This document shows positions 24,901 through 33,803 of a stretch of DNA of 64,000 nt, piece after piece. Source of the DNA: Phoronis australis (lineage: Eukaryota > Phoronida > Phoronidae); contig NMRA01000223.1 of the NCBI GenBank assembly GCA_002633005.1, forward strand, positions 282,237 to 346,236. The letters run 5' to 3'. Both the position numbers and the translations under genes were made by a program. Position 1 is the first letter of the stretch, and each line of letters begins with the position of its first letter. The notes under the pieces were generated by a model. The model ran no database searches, was not told the DNA's origin, and saw nothing but the letters and a program-made list of their open reading frames with translations.

Positions 24901-27326
24901 AATAGACAGAGAGCAGAAAGCAAATCAACATTGAGGCCTTCATGTAATGAGGGTGCCACTCACTATCTTTATGAAGGTATTTATACAGGTAAGACTCTAG
25001 CTTCAATAGCACCCCTAGAGAATACAGAGTTCCCCATCTTGCAGGAAATGAAGGGTTGGTTATTACAAAAAATAAAACCGCTAAAAACCCCCGTCTTCCT
25101 CCCAACAATCCAACATAAGACCACCATTTACAGATAAGAAAAAGGCCGACCCCAACTTGTTTTGTATTCAAACTGGATTTGAGTTCAGGACTTGCAAAGA
25201 ACTGATAGCTCAACATTGCTGAGACCAGGCTCATCAAATCAGCTCATCACAGTGAATCATGTATGGAGGAAGCACGGCCTTAAAGTGTACACAACATGAC
25301 TCTAGTATCTCAAAATAAATTTTATTATCATATCTTACTTGATTTCAGTGCCTTTAGTGCACAGCTCATAAAGAAACACGCAAAAATTGAAAAAAATGAT
25401 AATTATGTACAACGTCATGGGTTGAACCCAAGTCGTTCGCCATAATGTTCGGATCAGAGACAAAGTGTATAGAGTGAAGAGAAAGCAAAGTACATTTAGC
25501 GTCGAGAAGGTTCGTAGAGGGATCAAAAGATGTGTTTCCGGAGGCTGCAGCAACAGCAGCCAGGCGGAGAACTTCTCGGTGTTCCGGAGGACACCAAAGT
25601 TGCGCAGAAGTGGCATCGCTTCGTGCGCCGAACGAGAGTGTGGGACGTCATCGTGGACCAAGCGATTCGGTCCGGGGCCACTCTGTGTTCTGCCCACTTT
25701 GAGGACTCGTGTTTCGATTCCAGTCACAGGAGACGTTACGATGAAGGCCAGGTTCAATAAAGGACATTATTTATAATTCAGAAACATCAGCTCTTAATTC
25801 AGGATCGTCTGTGATGACTGGGTTGACTCGCTGAGCCCGAGGCCGCTTCTCTCGCGGGAGGATCTAGTTCGTAAGGCTCAAAGTAGAAAAGTACGCAGCC
25901 GGAAGCACATTAAACTTGTTCTCGCTTTCGTGCAACCCCATTTCCTCATCCTGGCCACCATTGCCGTACGTTTCTTCATAATATTTGTTCAATTCTTGCT
26001 CATAATCGTCGTCGCTTTCAAATTCCCTGCTCTCCGCTATTGTTCAATGCTAGTCACTGATCTCTTGTGTTCAACCCATGACGTCACAAGGCGGCAAATG
26101 TGAAAATTGGCAAAATTGAAAGAAAAATCAAAATTTCGAGCTAATTACACAAAATAAACATGGGTCTAGCTAAATTTTACGTCATACATTTAGTCTGTGG
26201 CCACCGGTAATTCAAAATGTGCAAAAATCCATGGTGTGTACTGTTTAATCAACAATGAAGTGTCAGTCCGATCCAAGACCCGAAGCCACCTCCCATCTGT
26301 GTAATGTGTGTGTGATAAAATGCAGGTATATAGCAATTTAATTTCTACAGGTGTGTCAGTCATACCTTTTCAATACGTTGCAGTCCACGCAGCATGAAGC
26401 CGTAATGGCGTATGGTGCCCTCCATGATGTCTGTGTTCAAGCAGAAACACACATGAAGAGGGACCTTCATCTCCATAGCGACCTTCTGAGCGTACAACAT
26501 TGCCCAGTTATCTAAATAAACAAACAAGTTTTTAAATGCACATGAACCATAAGTATGGTCTTGAAAGTAGCTAACTTTACTTGAATAAAAATCAGCTACA
26601 TATTTTTCTTTCCGTAATCATGGCGCATAATTTTGCTTTTTCACACAATTAGACGTATCCCATACAGTATCTTGAAGTAGGGAGACAATTAAAACTTGCT
26701 CGAGCATTTGACATGATTTTGAGATTGCGTCTATAATATTGTCTTTAATTACTAACTGACATTTATTTAAACAAAACATAGGCATAAAGAGTCAACATTA
26801 CACGAAGACCATGAAAGTTGAGGCAAAGGAGGAACAAGGTCAATCAGGCCCCCAACTGTTTGCAATTCCCATACATGAGCTTTTATTGCCATGTCACTGA
26901 ATTGATACACAGATCAATCCACTCCTTATTCAGACATCTTTAAATTCAAGTTTACACATTAAGTTACATTAATTAGCAAATGAGTGACTCAAACCACTGA
27001 CAATAAATCTGCCAAAATCAATATGTAATCCACTTACCTTGAAGCCTTTGATCTCTGTTCATCCAATATAAAACGCTGCTTCCATTCTTGAATTTCTTCC
27101 CACCACTTATCACCCGCATCCGCTTCATATTGAAAGGATAATCTTCGACTGAACTGCCTGCTGACAGTCTGGCCTGGTTGATCTTCTCCATGAAGTCTGC
27201 AGAAGGGCCTGCTTGGGTGCTGACTGACTGCGAACCCTTAGAAGGGACATCTCCGGTTTTCACTTTCTTCGATGCAGGTTCTTTAACTCCAGTCAACGAC
27301 CTCTTTGAACCAGTGGTTGGCGGCAT
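18796..27326 (-). CDS. Class II CPD photolyase gene, eight exons, C-terminus missing
   Basis: This gene encodes a deoxyribodipyrimidine photolyase, the flavoenzyme that uses visible light to split cyclobutane pyrimidine dimers in DNA. Eight minus-strand exons with GT-AG borders and matching phases join into about 473 codons. The N-terminus has a lysine-rich likely nuclear localisation signal (SKRSLTGVK, then SKKVK). It is followed by the class II start RVISGGKKF and [19 protein letters not shown], the FAD-region [14 protein letters not shown], and near the end [17 protein letters not shown] and [17 protein letters not shown]. Class II enzymes normally continue with a conserved exon of about 40-60 residues (CMWSICGIHDQGW-like). 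I could not find it between 18796 and the left end, so it may have been lost at the gap at 16781 or lie outside the window. Symbol usage for this enzyme varies, so none is given. Confidence 0.92.
19504..19625 (-). CDS. Photolyase exon 7
   Basis: Acceptor TTGTCCAG, donor GTAAAT, phase 1 to 0. It encodes [20 protein letters not shown] and [10 protein letters not shown], conserved in the class II helical domain. Confidence 0.92.
20463..20615 (-). CDS. Photolyase exon 6
   Basis: Acceptor TCTTACAG, donor GTAAGT, phase 1 to phase 1. It encodes [12 protein letters not shown] and [19 protein letters not shown], part of the FAD-binding helical domain of class II enzymes. Confidence 0.92.
20920..21165. 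mobile_element. Palindromic MITE in a photolyase intron
   Basis: The left end GACCTGTTCCAATTAACTGA pairs with the right end TCAGTTTTCTTGGAACAGGCC. The body is rich in CTTAAG and AGTCTAAGATTTGTCT words and is itself roughly palindromic. The ends recall PIF/Harbinger-type MITEs, but no target duplication is clear. Confidence 0.55.
21211..22290. repeat. Tandem repeat, ~432 bp period, about 2.5 copies
   Basis: The word CTGAAAACGG (CCGAAAACGG in the third) occurs at 21331, 21765 and 22196. Each unit shares GTTTGGTTGATMGAGGGGTGGA, a CACTAGGTGG-like motif, and GATGCYTATRTKCCAAATTTT. Open frames in it are by-products of the repeat. It lies in the intron between photolyase exons 5 and 6. Confidence 0.75.
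22760..22958 (-). CDS. Photolyase exon 5
   Basis: Acceptor TTTTTCAG, donor GTAAGA, ending in phase 1. It encodes the linker with [17 protein letters not shown] and the flavin-binding SPWFHFG, which is completed by the next exon. Confidence 0.92.
23569..23736 (-). CDS. Photolyase exon 4
   Basis: Acceptor ATGTTAG, donor GTAGCG, 56 codons in phase 0. It encodes [13 protein letters not shown], a hallmark of class II photolyases, and [10 protein letters not shown]. Confidence 0.92.
24036..24218 (-). CDS. Photolyase exon 3
   Basis: Acceptor CCTACAG, donor GTATAA, phase 0 to phase 0, 61 codons. It encodes [12 protein letters not shown] and the class II motif [14 protein letters not shown]. Confidence 0.92.
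25504..25760 (+). pseudogene. THAP zinc-finger exon with a one-base frameshift
   Basis: The C2CH signature of a THAP DNA-binding domain is split over two frames. [18 protein letters not shown] is read in one frame up to about 25585. [14 protein letters not shown] continues in the next frame, through LCSAHFED to a stop at 25758. A missing base near 25581-25586 explains the shift. THAP domains occur in host regulators and in P-element-like transposases. The frameshift could be decay or a draft sequencing error. Confidence 0.65.
25803..26044 (-). pseudogene. Acidic reading-frame remnant in the THAP element
   Basis: The minus strand reads [17 protein letters not shown], then [10 protein letters not shown], and after a frame change [12 protein letters not shown]. 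The PYxxEP-like phrase recalls the N-terminal part of transposon-associated proteins with P2X7-like C-termini, but the similarity is weak. At least one frame change and stops interrupt it. Confidence 0.35.
26366..26511 (-). CDS. Photolyase exon 2
   Basis: Acceptor TTATTTAG, donor GTATGA. Residues 97-145 ([13 protein letters not shown], then VCFCLN and [12 protein letters not shown]) form the start of the alpha/beta antenna-type domain of class II photolyases. Confidence 0.92.
27038..27326 (-). CDS. Photolyase exon 1
   Basis: It starts at the ATG at 27326 and ends before donor GTAAGT, phase 1. It encodes residues 1-96: a Ser/Thr/Lys-rich leader with a basic cluster (KKVK) and the class II photolyase onset with GGKKF and YWMNRDQR. 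An upstream non-coding exon cannot be excluded. Confidence 0.9.
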
Positions 27327-28425
27327 ACTGAACAGGTATTTTCCTGAAAAAGTGCAACATAAAACTTAAGCGGCTATAATCCCTCTGTGTCGAAAAACAA
27401 CTGATTTAGACCTTTTGCATACTAGTGTCTCGGTTGTTTCTATTCCAATGAGAAGTGAGTTGCCACCAAACAAATTAAGTAACACGTACTACCTGAGACC
27501 ACAACCATATACTCTGGGAATAAATTGACATGCCATGGCAAGTAGATTTAAAAAACCTGGCCTCAAGCAGTCAGGTAAATAAGTGTCGGACCTTATCAAA
27601 TGAAAATCACTTCTATATGATCGGCTAGAACCGGCACTCTCATGTTGGTTCCTTGCTGTGGCTACATTGGTCAAAAGTTTACTTTATGACAGAAGGTGTA
27701 GTTGTGGATTAAGAGTAAGACCCAACTATGAAGTCAGGATCATATACATTTGAAAGACAGGCTACAAAAGTCCCAGTGCTGTGCGTGAATTTGGAATCCT
27801 GCTTGATCCCAAGATCGGGTAAGCTTGAACTTGGACTACACTAAATCTCAAGATCATGTAATAATAGGCAGTATGAACTTGAAATGAATTATTCATTAAA
27901 AGGTTATCTCCAACCTTATTCACAAAAATTGCCATTTTTACAATATTTCACATGTGTCTAGACAAATACCTTATCTTCACTCTCAGGGAACTTCAAATAC
28001 AAAGTATATACTGCGTGGCGAGAAAAAAAACAGAACCACCTAGGAGCCGCACAACGGAGTGGATATTTGTTTACTACTTATCCGAGTTCAAAGGTTAAAG
28101 AACTTTCAATCAAATCAAATCTTCACAACAGCTTCATATACCCTCAGTCCTTTCATTCACAAAATCGCCATAACATTGAGTCAACAAGGTGTACTTTTGG
28201 TAGAATGGTGCCGGGGAAAACAAAGACAAAACATTACGTAGTTTTTATCCTAAGGCCGGGAGTTGTGAGTCTACATGCATACGACCGTTGGCGTTGAGAA
28301 CGAAAGCTACGGTCGCTACCACAGGCACCCTAATACCTTCATTCCAATCTCATGCAAACTACATGGCTTTAATCACTGATAGGTTTGTTATCCATTTCTT
28401 ACTTGGTTTCCTTTCAGTCTCTCAG
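27327..28425. other. Upstream flank of the photolyase gene, no gene
   Basis: Short frames on both strands show no family resemblance. Part of it may be a 5' untranslated region or intron of the photolyase. Confidence 0.35.
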
Positions 28426-28505
28426 CACGTGACGTGTACAGGCTATGTGTGTAACCAATGAACTGTGACCCATTTATATAAGAGTAGGCCAAAAGGTCGT
28501 ACACA
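28426..28505 (+). promoter_or_regulatory. Candidate plus-strand core promoter
   Basis: In order there are CACGTGACGT (overlapping E-box and CRE half, 28426-28435), AACCAATG (CCAAT box, about 28452-28459) and TTATATAAG (TATA box, about 28474-28482). The spacing predicts a start near 28505 on the plus strand. TATATAA is near-palindromic, so minus-strand use toward photolyase is also possible. No open frame follows on the plus strand. Confidence 0.4.
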
Positions 28506-28991
28506 ATAGTAGGAGTAAGCAGGGAAACAGTACGTTTTAAAGATAATTAAGTTAATTAAGCACTGCAAAATCAGTTGACATTGCGAGTAAATGTTGAAAT
28601 AGCGAACGTATTTATAAGGCTTGTATGGGTTATGTTTACCGAAAACAAGTTTTCACTGATTAATTAACCAAAGACTTAGAGATTTTAACTTGTCACCCAG
28701 TTTAATCGTTTTTTTCTAGCCGGGCTTCAGCAAATCGACTTAATTTGAATTAAGGAACACAGTTCTCGAAAACAGCTTGGTGGATTTCACTGAAACTTTC
28801 CAAATTTAATATTTAGTCATCAATCTCAAAAATGCTGTTAGGATTTTCGATATAAAGGTCTATTTTTGCGTGGATTCCCGTCTTCTCGTCAACATTCCAC
28901 TCAAGTTCAAGCATTCGTGATCTTAAGATTAAGCAGATTCCAAGTTCAAGCACAACAGCCTAACATGACTGATGATTTAGTAAGGGTTAAA

Positions 28992-29036
28992 CTAGGCAAT
29001 GACCATCGCCTCTCAGAGGCGATGGTCATTGCCTAG
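28992..29036. repeat. Perfect 22 bp inverted repeat with 1-base spacer
   Basis: CTAGGCAATGACCATCGCCT followed by CT pairs exactly with its complement 29015-29036 across a single C at 29014. The direct repeat AGGGTTAAAC overlaps both ends (28983-28992 and 29035-29044). Confidence 0.95.
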
Positions 29037-29138
29037 GGTTAAACGTGTTGGGCTACTTGCAGAAAATCTTCTTGCGTAGTCTACTGATTTGCCACCGTCT
29101 ACAGCCCGTACGCTAAATTACCTCGTGCTCACGCCGTC

Positions 29139-29173
29139 CTAGGAACCAGTAAGACTCCCTTACTGGTTCCTAG
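29139..29173. repeat. Perfect 15 bp inverted repeat with 5-base loop
   Basis: CTAGGAACCAGTAAG (29139-29153) pairs exactly with CTTACTGGTTCCTAG (29159-29173) around ACTCC. It is only 103 bases from the other perfect hairpin, and both begin CTAGG and end CCTAG. Confidence 0.95.
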
Positions 29174-29440
29174 CGCCATCCGAAGCCAGGCAAAGGCAAT
29201 TTGTGAACACAAAAAGCCCAACCAAAGACGCTACGGTCTCTGACCCAACAATAAATGAACTTCTAACGTCTAAATTGCACGGCCTGATCCATGATAGGCT
29301 ACAAATAGTCATCCGTGAGCGGGTGCAGAAAATAGACAAAACACTGGGATTCCAACTCACCTTTTCCAATAAAACTTCGGCGAAATATTACCAAAATCTT
29401 GACCGTTCGGCGTTTTCACTGCTGAACAGAACAACAACGC

Positions 29441-29487
29441 TTACATAAACCACAGCTTCGACGGCTTACATAACAAATCTTACGTAA
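29441..29487. promoter_or_regulatory. Three D-box-like TTACRTAA motifs
   Basis: TTACATAA at 29441, TTACATAA at 29466 and TTACGTAA at 29480 fall within 47 bases at the edge of a GC-rich stretch (to about 30010). TTAYGTAA-type D-boxes bind PAR-bZIP/NFIL3 factors and drive light-induced transcription in fishes, including DNA-repair genes. The nearest supported gene is the photolyase, whose first coding ATG is 2.1 kb away. A link is inference. Confidence 0.45.
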
Positions 29488-30332
29488 CAACCATGGCGGC
29501 CTCTTGCGGATTTCACTTTACTGGCGCCACAACCGGGGTGTGACTGAAACACCGACGTTCTGGCCTTCGATTAGTAAAGGAATCATGGCTCACTTCTTTC
29601 GCTGATGACTCCAAAGGCTCGCATTTTTTTAACAGAAACCCAATCAGTCGTTACCTGATTATTGGATAAATTTTCGCCGTAGTGCCTGGCACCTTCATTG
29701 ACCATCACAGCTATCATAATAGCATTGTGTATCGGGCCCGGGGCGGCGGCGCGCGGACTAGTAGCAGCCTACTTCATCACACTCGTGCGCGGCTCGAAGA
29801 CTGGAGCCGTGCATTTAAAGTTTTGTAAGCCTGGCGTAGGCCTACGTCTAGACGGCTACAAAGAAGTCGAGGGTCATAGCAGGGCCTGTAGTCCGAAAAA
29901 TCGTTCTATTAGCACTTCGCACAAAAAAGCATGCAGTTCATCTTTCTGTTATTTGATTCCGGGCCACAGCCGCGGGGTCACTGAGTTCCGAGGCTGAGGG
30001 CGCACTTCCGAAATAACTTAGTTATTAGTTATTTCTCCGACATCATGTTTTACTGAGACCGCTTCGTTTATGGCTGTTTATCTCAATAATTGTGTGTTTT
30101 TAAAGTATACTAAATATTCTTTTGGCATGCTCAGTTGTTTATCGTGGTTAGGCGATAACGATTTACGCAAATGTCTGACTCTGTTTCTGTGCAAAAAGTA
30201 GCTGGCTGACTTCGGGCTGTCGCGTCACAAAAAAAATTTACTAATATCCATGGTCACAAGAGCGTGGCCGTAGCACGGCCTACCGAGAGGGCAACTTCAG
30301 TTTTTTAGACAACACCAATTAGTAATTAGGCT
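29488..30332. other. GC-rich, CpG-containing flank, no gene
   Basis: The stretch 29680-30010 is rich in CpG (GCCCGGGGCGGCGGCGCGCG) and includes CACTTCCG, an ETS-type site, at about 30004. It looks like promoter DNA. The 99-codon frame at 29698-29997 matches nothing known. Confidence 0.4.
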
Positions 30333-31832
30333 CAGTGGCGGATCTACGGGGGGGTTCAGGGGGTTTAACCCCCCCTCGGGCTAGGACCCAAAAATTAAAA
30401 AAAAAATAAAAACGTCTCCAACAAAACAAAAACGGCACCGCCAGTGTGTGTATACCCCAAGTAAACCAACTTGGAAAAAAATGAAGGAGGGGGTTGACTC
30501 TGAAAATATATTTTTTTGCATTGTGAATTGCTGTTATGAAAAAACAACGCGTTTCGAATCTTCGTTGGTCATCGGCAAAACCCCGGAGATCAATTGTGCG
30601 CGCGCTTCCGACGACACTTCTGAAGAAGCCAAGTATTTTAGATGGATCCACCGCTGAAAGAGCAGCTCTATAGCTGATTTCTTTAGGGAACTAGTTTCTT
30701 TACTCTTTGTTTTGATTTGATTAGGGGAAATACTGTGGTGCCGCAACCCTGATCAATAAGGCGAATACCCCACACGTTTGTAACTTGAATTTGACTGGTG
30801 TATAGTAAATTTGTCTAGCGCAATAGCATACAGTGTACAAGTACATGTAATACTTTTGAAAAAACTTGTTTTCCGAAGAATTGCTATACATTGTGGTGGG
30901 CGACGTGGTCTGGTCGCGAGTCTGCTTAAAGATGCACTTTAACAAGTTATGTCTATACAAGGAATGACCAAGGGGGCACTCACATTGACAAAGTGACCGC
31001 ATTCGCGAACAGTGTACAGTACCAGAAATTGCAGGGGGCTGTATTTTCACAACAAAGTCTTGCCTCCTAAGGAGCCCTAGTGGCGACTTCAACACCTACA
31101 GTCTTCCTACCTGCAATAAGCACCACTGCCGTTTTCTATACTGGGAATTTCCGCAGAAAGGCCCACCCGACGAAACGCCCATGCCCATGGGCATTTATTT
31201 GATGTTAATACTTCGGGTTTCAAGCGTTCAGACATTGGGACGTTTATTTCGAAAATTGCAAGAGATGCAAATGGGTCCTGGGATACATCGTCAAGGTTTA
31301 AAGTAGTCCATGATGAATGGATCAAATTTTGTTGCGCATGCTGTAAGTCTCTTGAGTGGACTTGGTAACTTCAGGGGGCTTAGTGCCAACTGAGCTGCTA
31401 AACGAGATGCTGACATTGTAGAGGCGTACAAGCTCATTGACACAGCAGTTGGCGAATTGCAAGCGTTGGGAACAAACGTCGAAGATGTCTGGGTAGAATG
31501 GTTCCAACAAAAATTTTTGCTGGTGGTGTGACTCATACCCAGATGTGCACAAATATGGTTTCACGAAACTTATGAGCCAAGTTCATGTGACAAAATCGAG
31601 AAGGGTTTTTAATTATCTTAAGAAAAACTCCAGGGACATGTTAAGTGCGGCCAGAAACGTACCAGGATGCATGGAAATTCCACTGTTTGGCTACAAAAAC
31701 AAAAAGTTGTCTTACACGGTAGGGGAATTTACCCTCTCCCGACCTCCCCCTCCGCTCGGCGCCACGCGCCTCGGATTCGACCTTTGCGGGAATCCTAAAC
31801 CCCCCCTTACTGAAAACGTAGATCCGCCACTG
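30333..31832 (+). mobile_element. 1500 bp DNA transposon remnant, hAT-like
   Basis: Perfect 16 bp terminal inverted repeats CAGTGGCGGATCTACG bound the element, followed inward by G or C runs. AGGCT borders both ends and may be a 5 bp target duplication; hAT elements usually leave 8 bp. Inside, the plus strand carries decayed pieces such as KVVHDEWIKFC (about 31300-31333) and ADIVEAYKLIDTAVGELQAL (about 31410-31470). These recall the DUF4371/hAT transposases related to THAP0- and ZMYM-type proteins. Stops and frameshifts make it non-autonomous. Confidence 0.7.
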
Positions 31833-32607
31833 AGGCTAATTTATTGAATATTTTCATTAAAAATCATGATGGTTGTCCGTGCTAATATCATTTAATGAGA
31901 AAGTGAAGTTTTCGGCGCCTGAATTACTTATTTAAACGGCTTAGTTGAGAAGGGTTCGCCCGACATATCGCAACAGAGCCTGGCGAAGTAAAGCTCGGCG
32001 AAAGCGCCGCGTTTTACAAAGCGAAGTGTCTGGTAGCGTACACGATTTCAGTGAGACTTATCAGCATACGATCTCCATAAGTAACTAGCCCCATTGTGTG
32101 ATCTGTTTACACTGTCAATTGAATGGTCATAAAACTTTATTACTTCGGCCCAATTGTTTTCAGTTGTAAAAACACAACTTCTTAGCTTTTAGTCGGAGGT
32201 CAGATTTGATATTTTATTCGAATTCAGTCGTGACGAAAAATACTGCAAAACCATCCATATCTTACACTTTTGAATTCGTTGTTTGGTGAGACGTTTTTCA
32301 AAGTACTTCAGCTCTGGCCCTAAGTGAGTATTTTTATCTACGCTTCTTGATTCGTTTAGTTCATTCTGCTCGAAAAATTTTAAAATAAGCAAAATGAGTG
32401 TTTAAAAAGACATTTGAAAAGATTCTTGTCGATTAGTATCACATAATATATCACGCTTCGTTACGTTGCCATAATTTTTGAAACTATTCCAACCGCGCAT
32501 TAAAATAATTACGGTAGTGACTCGACTAAAGTTTGTTTTCGTCGTGCAAGTCGGACATTTCCTAACGTGATGATTTTCGAATAGACGGCCGTTTTGGCGG
32601 TGTTTAG
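31833..32607. other. No supported gene
   Basis: AT-rich sequence right of the transposon. Short minus-strand frames at 32189-32647 have no family resemblance. Confidence 0.35.
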
Positions 32608-32783
32608 TGTAGTGAGAAACTGAAGGCAGTGGCCGAGTTGCCGACATGGGCGGCCGTAGGGATCGACGAGGTCGTCACACCTGATCGCAACGCTGTCCGC
32701 TTCCCAGGCCGGTCCGGTGGCGAGTACAGTTTCGTTGAACGAAATCCGCGCACGTGTGCTTCCACAGTTAGAGCAAGAAAGGC
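32608..32783 (+). other. Exon-like plus-strand frame ending at a strong donor
   Basis: A GC-rich frame opens after a TAG at 32605-32607, encodes ELPTWAAVGIDEVVTPDRNA and a run to ASTVRARKA, and ends at GC|GTAAGC (32784). It has no ATG in frame, and the minus strand is also open. It could be the first coding exon of an unknown gene or remnant coding DNA. No following exon was found. Confidence 0.25.
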
Positions 32784-33325
32784 GTAAGCCGTTTTTATTA
32801 CATTTTTTACTAATTTAGTATGTTTATTGTTCATTTTGGTACGATGGTGTCTAAACCAGTCAGTTTAACATTTGTTGTTAGCCGGTTAGGTATAGGGTTG
32901 TTTGCCGTTTGGACCCGTGAGCTAAGTACACCGGGGCTAACAGTATGACTGCACCAAGTTTTAGAAAAGCGTCACTGTAACATCAGCGGGGTAATTCTGC
33001 ACGTTTAGGCGTATAAATTATTTCAGTTTAACAGTAGTCTCTAAATTACAATAACTTAATATTATTAATTTAGTATTCCAAAATCTTGGAATTTTTCATT
33101 TCGTAAACAGAAACCAACTACTGTACAGCCACTAATGGAAGCCATATTCTTCAATGGTCTTTGGTACTTATTTCCACTATCAAAACCTAACAGAAAATTT
33201 TGTAGTGTGAAAATTAATTCACTGGATTCCATTTAATATCTATTTGATTACAAATTTTCTTTGTAGAACAGTAATTTGTTGATTTAAAGCAAACATTTTG
33301 AGACTGTATAAATTCAAAATAAATA
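32784..33325. other. Intergenic, no supported gene
   Basis: AT-rich DNA between the exon-like frame and the 3' end of the ANKMY1-like gene. No conserved feature was seen. Confidence 0.35.
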
Positions 33326-33331
33326 TTTATT
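33326..33331 (-). terminator. Candidate polyadenylation signal of the ANKMY1-like gene
   Basis: AATAAA on the minus strand lies about 240 bases after the stop codon. A second AATAAA overlaps the stop itself (about 33571-33576), so which one is used is unknown. Confidence 0.4.
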
Positions 33332-33572
33332 CAGTACAATGACATAGAACAAAATATAAAAACATTTTCATAACTTCCCATTACCTTAAACATTTGCTTG
33401 GCATGAAGGAAATCAAAAGAACAAAATATAACAAATATTTTCAGCACATCCCGGTACCTTAACACTTGGTTGGCATGTAGGAAATCAATTCAATACAGTG
33501 GATCCTCACACAACAAGTGCTTTGCCATTAGTTGAACAAAAATAATATAAACAGCCATGTAATAAATGGCGT

Positions 33573-33803
33573 TTATTCTTTACTGTAATTTTCATCAGCT
33601 GGATAATATCGAGACTTATTTCCGCCAGACAAGGCCAGTTCTTGTTCCTTGGTTAGACCTTTACCCTTTGACCCAGCTGATCCGCCGTATGATTGGCTCT
33701 TTAGACCCCTTTGACCTGCAGACCCTTTTACACCACCCCGACCTCCTGACCCTTTAAGACCAGTAAGCTTTTCAGCGCTTGCACTTCTGCCTTTTAGAGG
33801 CAC
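33573..33803 (-). CDS. ANKMY1: ANKMY1-like last exon
   Basis: Acceptor TTTCAATAG; 76 codons and a TAA. It is a low-complexity Gly/Ser/Lys tail (GLKGSGGRGGVKGSAGQRG) ending KSRYYPADENYSKE. Confidence 0.82.
   Translation of the reverse strand: MPLKGRSASAEKLTGLKGSGGRGGVKGSAGQRGLKSQSYGGSAGSKGKGLTKEQELALSGGNKSRYYPADENYSKE

Larger units (their letters stand above)
25412..26084. mobile_element. Element bounded by 16 bp inverted repeats, containing THAP exon
   Basis: ACGTCATGGGTTGAAC at 25412-25427 recurs in reverse complement at 26069-26084, with further partial matching inward (CAAG). It encloses two converging coding remnants: a THAP finger (+) and an acidic reading frame (-). It lies in the photolyase intron between exons 2 and 3. 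The small size and the convergent fragments suggest an internally deleted DNA transposon. No target duplication was identified. Confidence 0.45.

Noticed and set aside
25335-25757. 140-codon minus-strand frame
   Set aside because: It is the antisense of the THAP exon. The THAP motifs on the plus strand explain the sequence better.
29698-29997. 99-codon plus-strand frame in the GC-rich region
   Set aside because: GC-rich DNA gives long chance frames. There is no domain or splice evidence.
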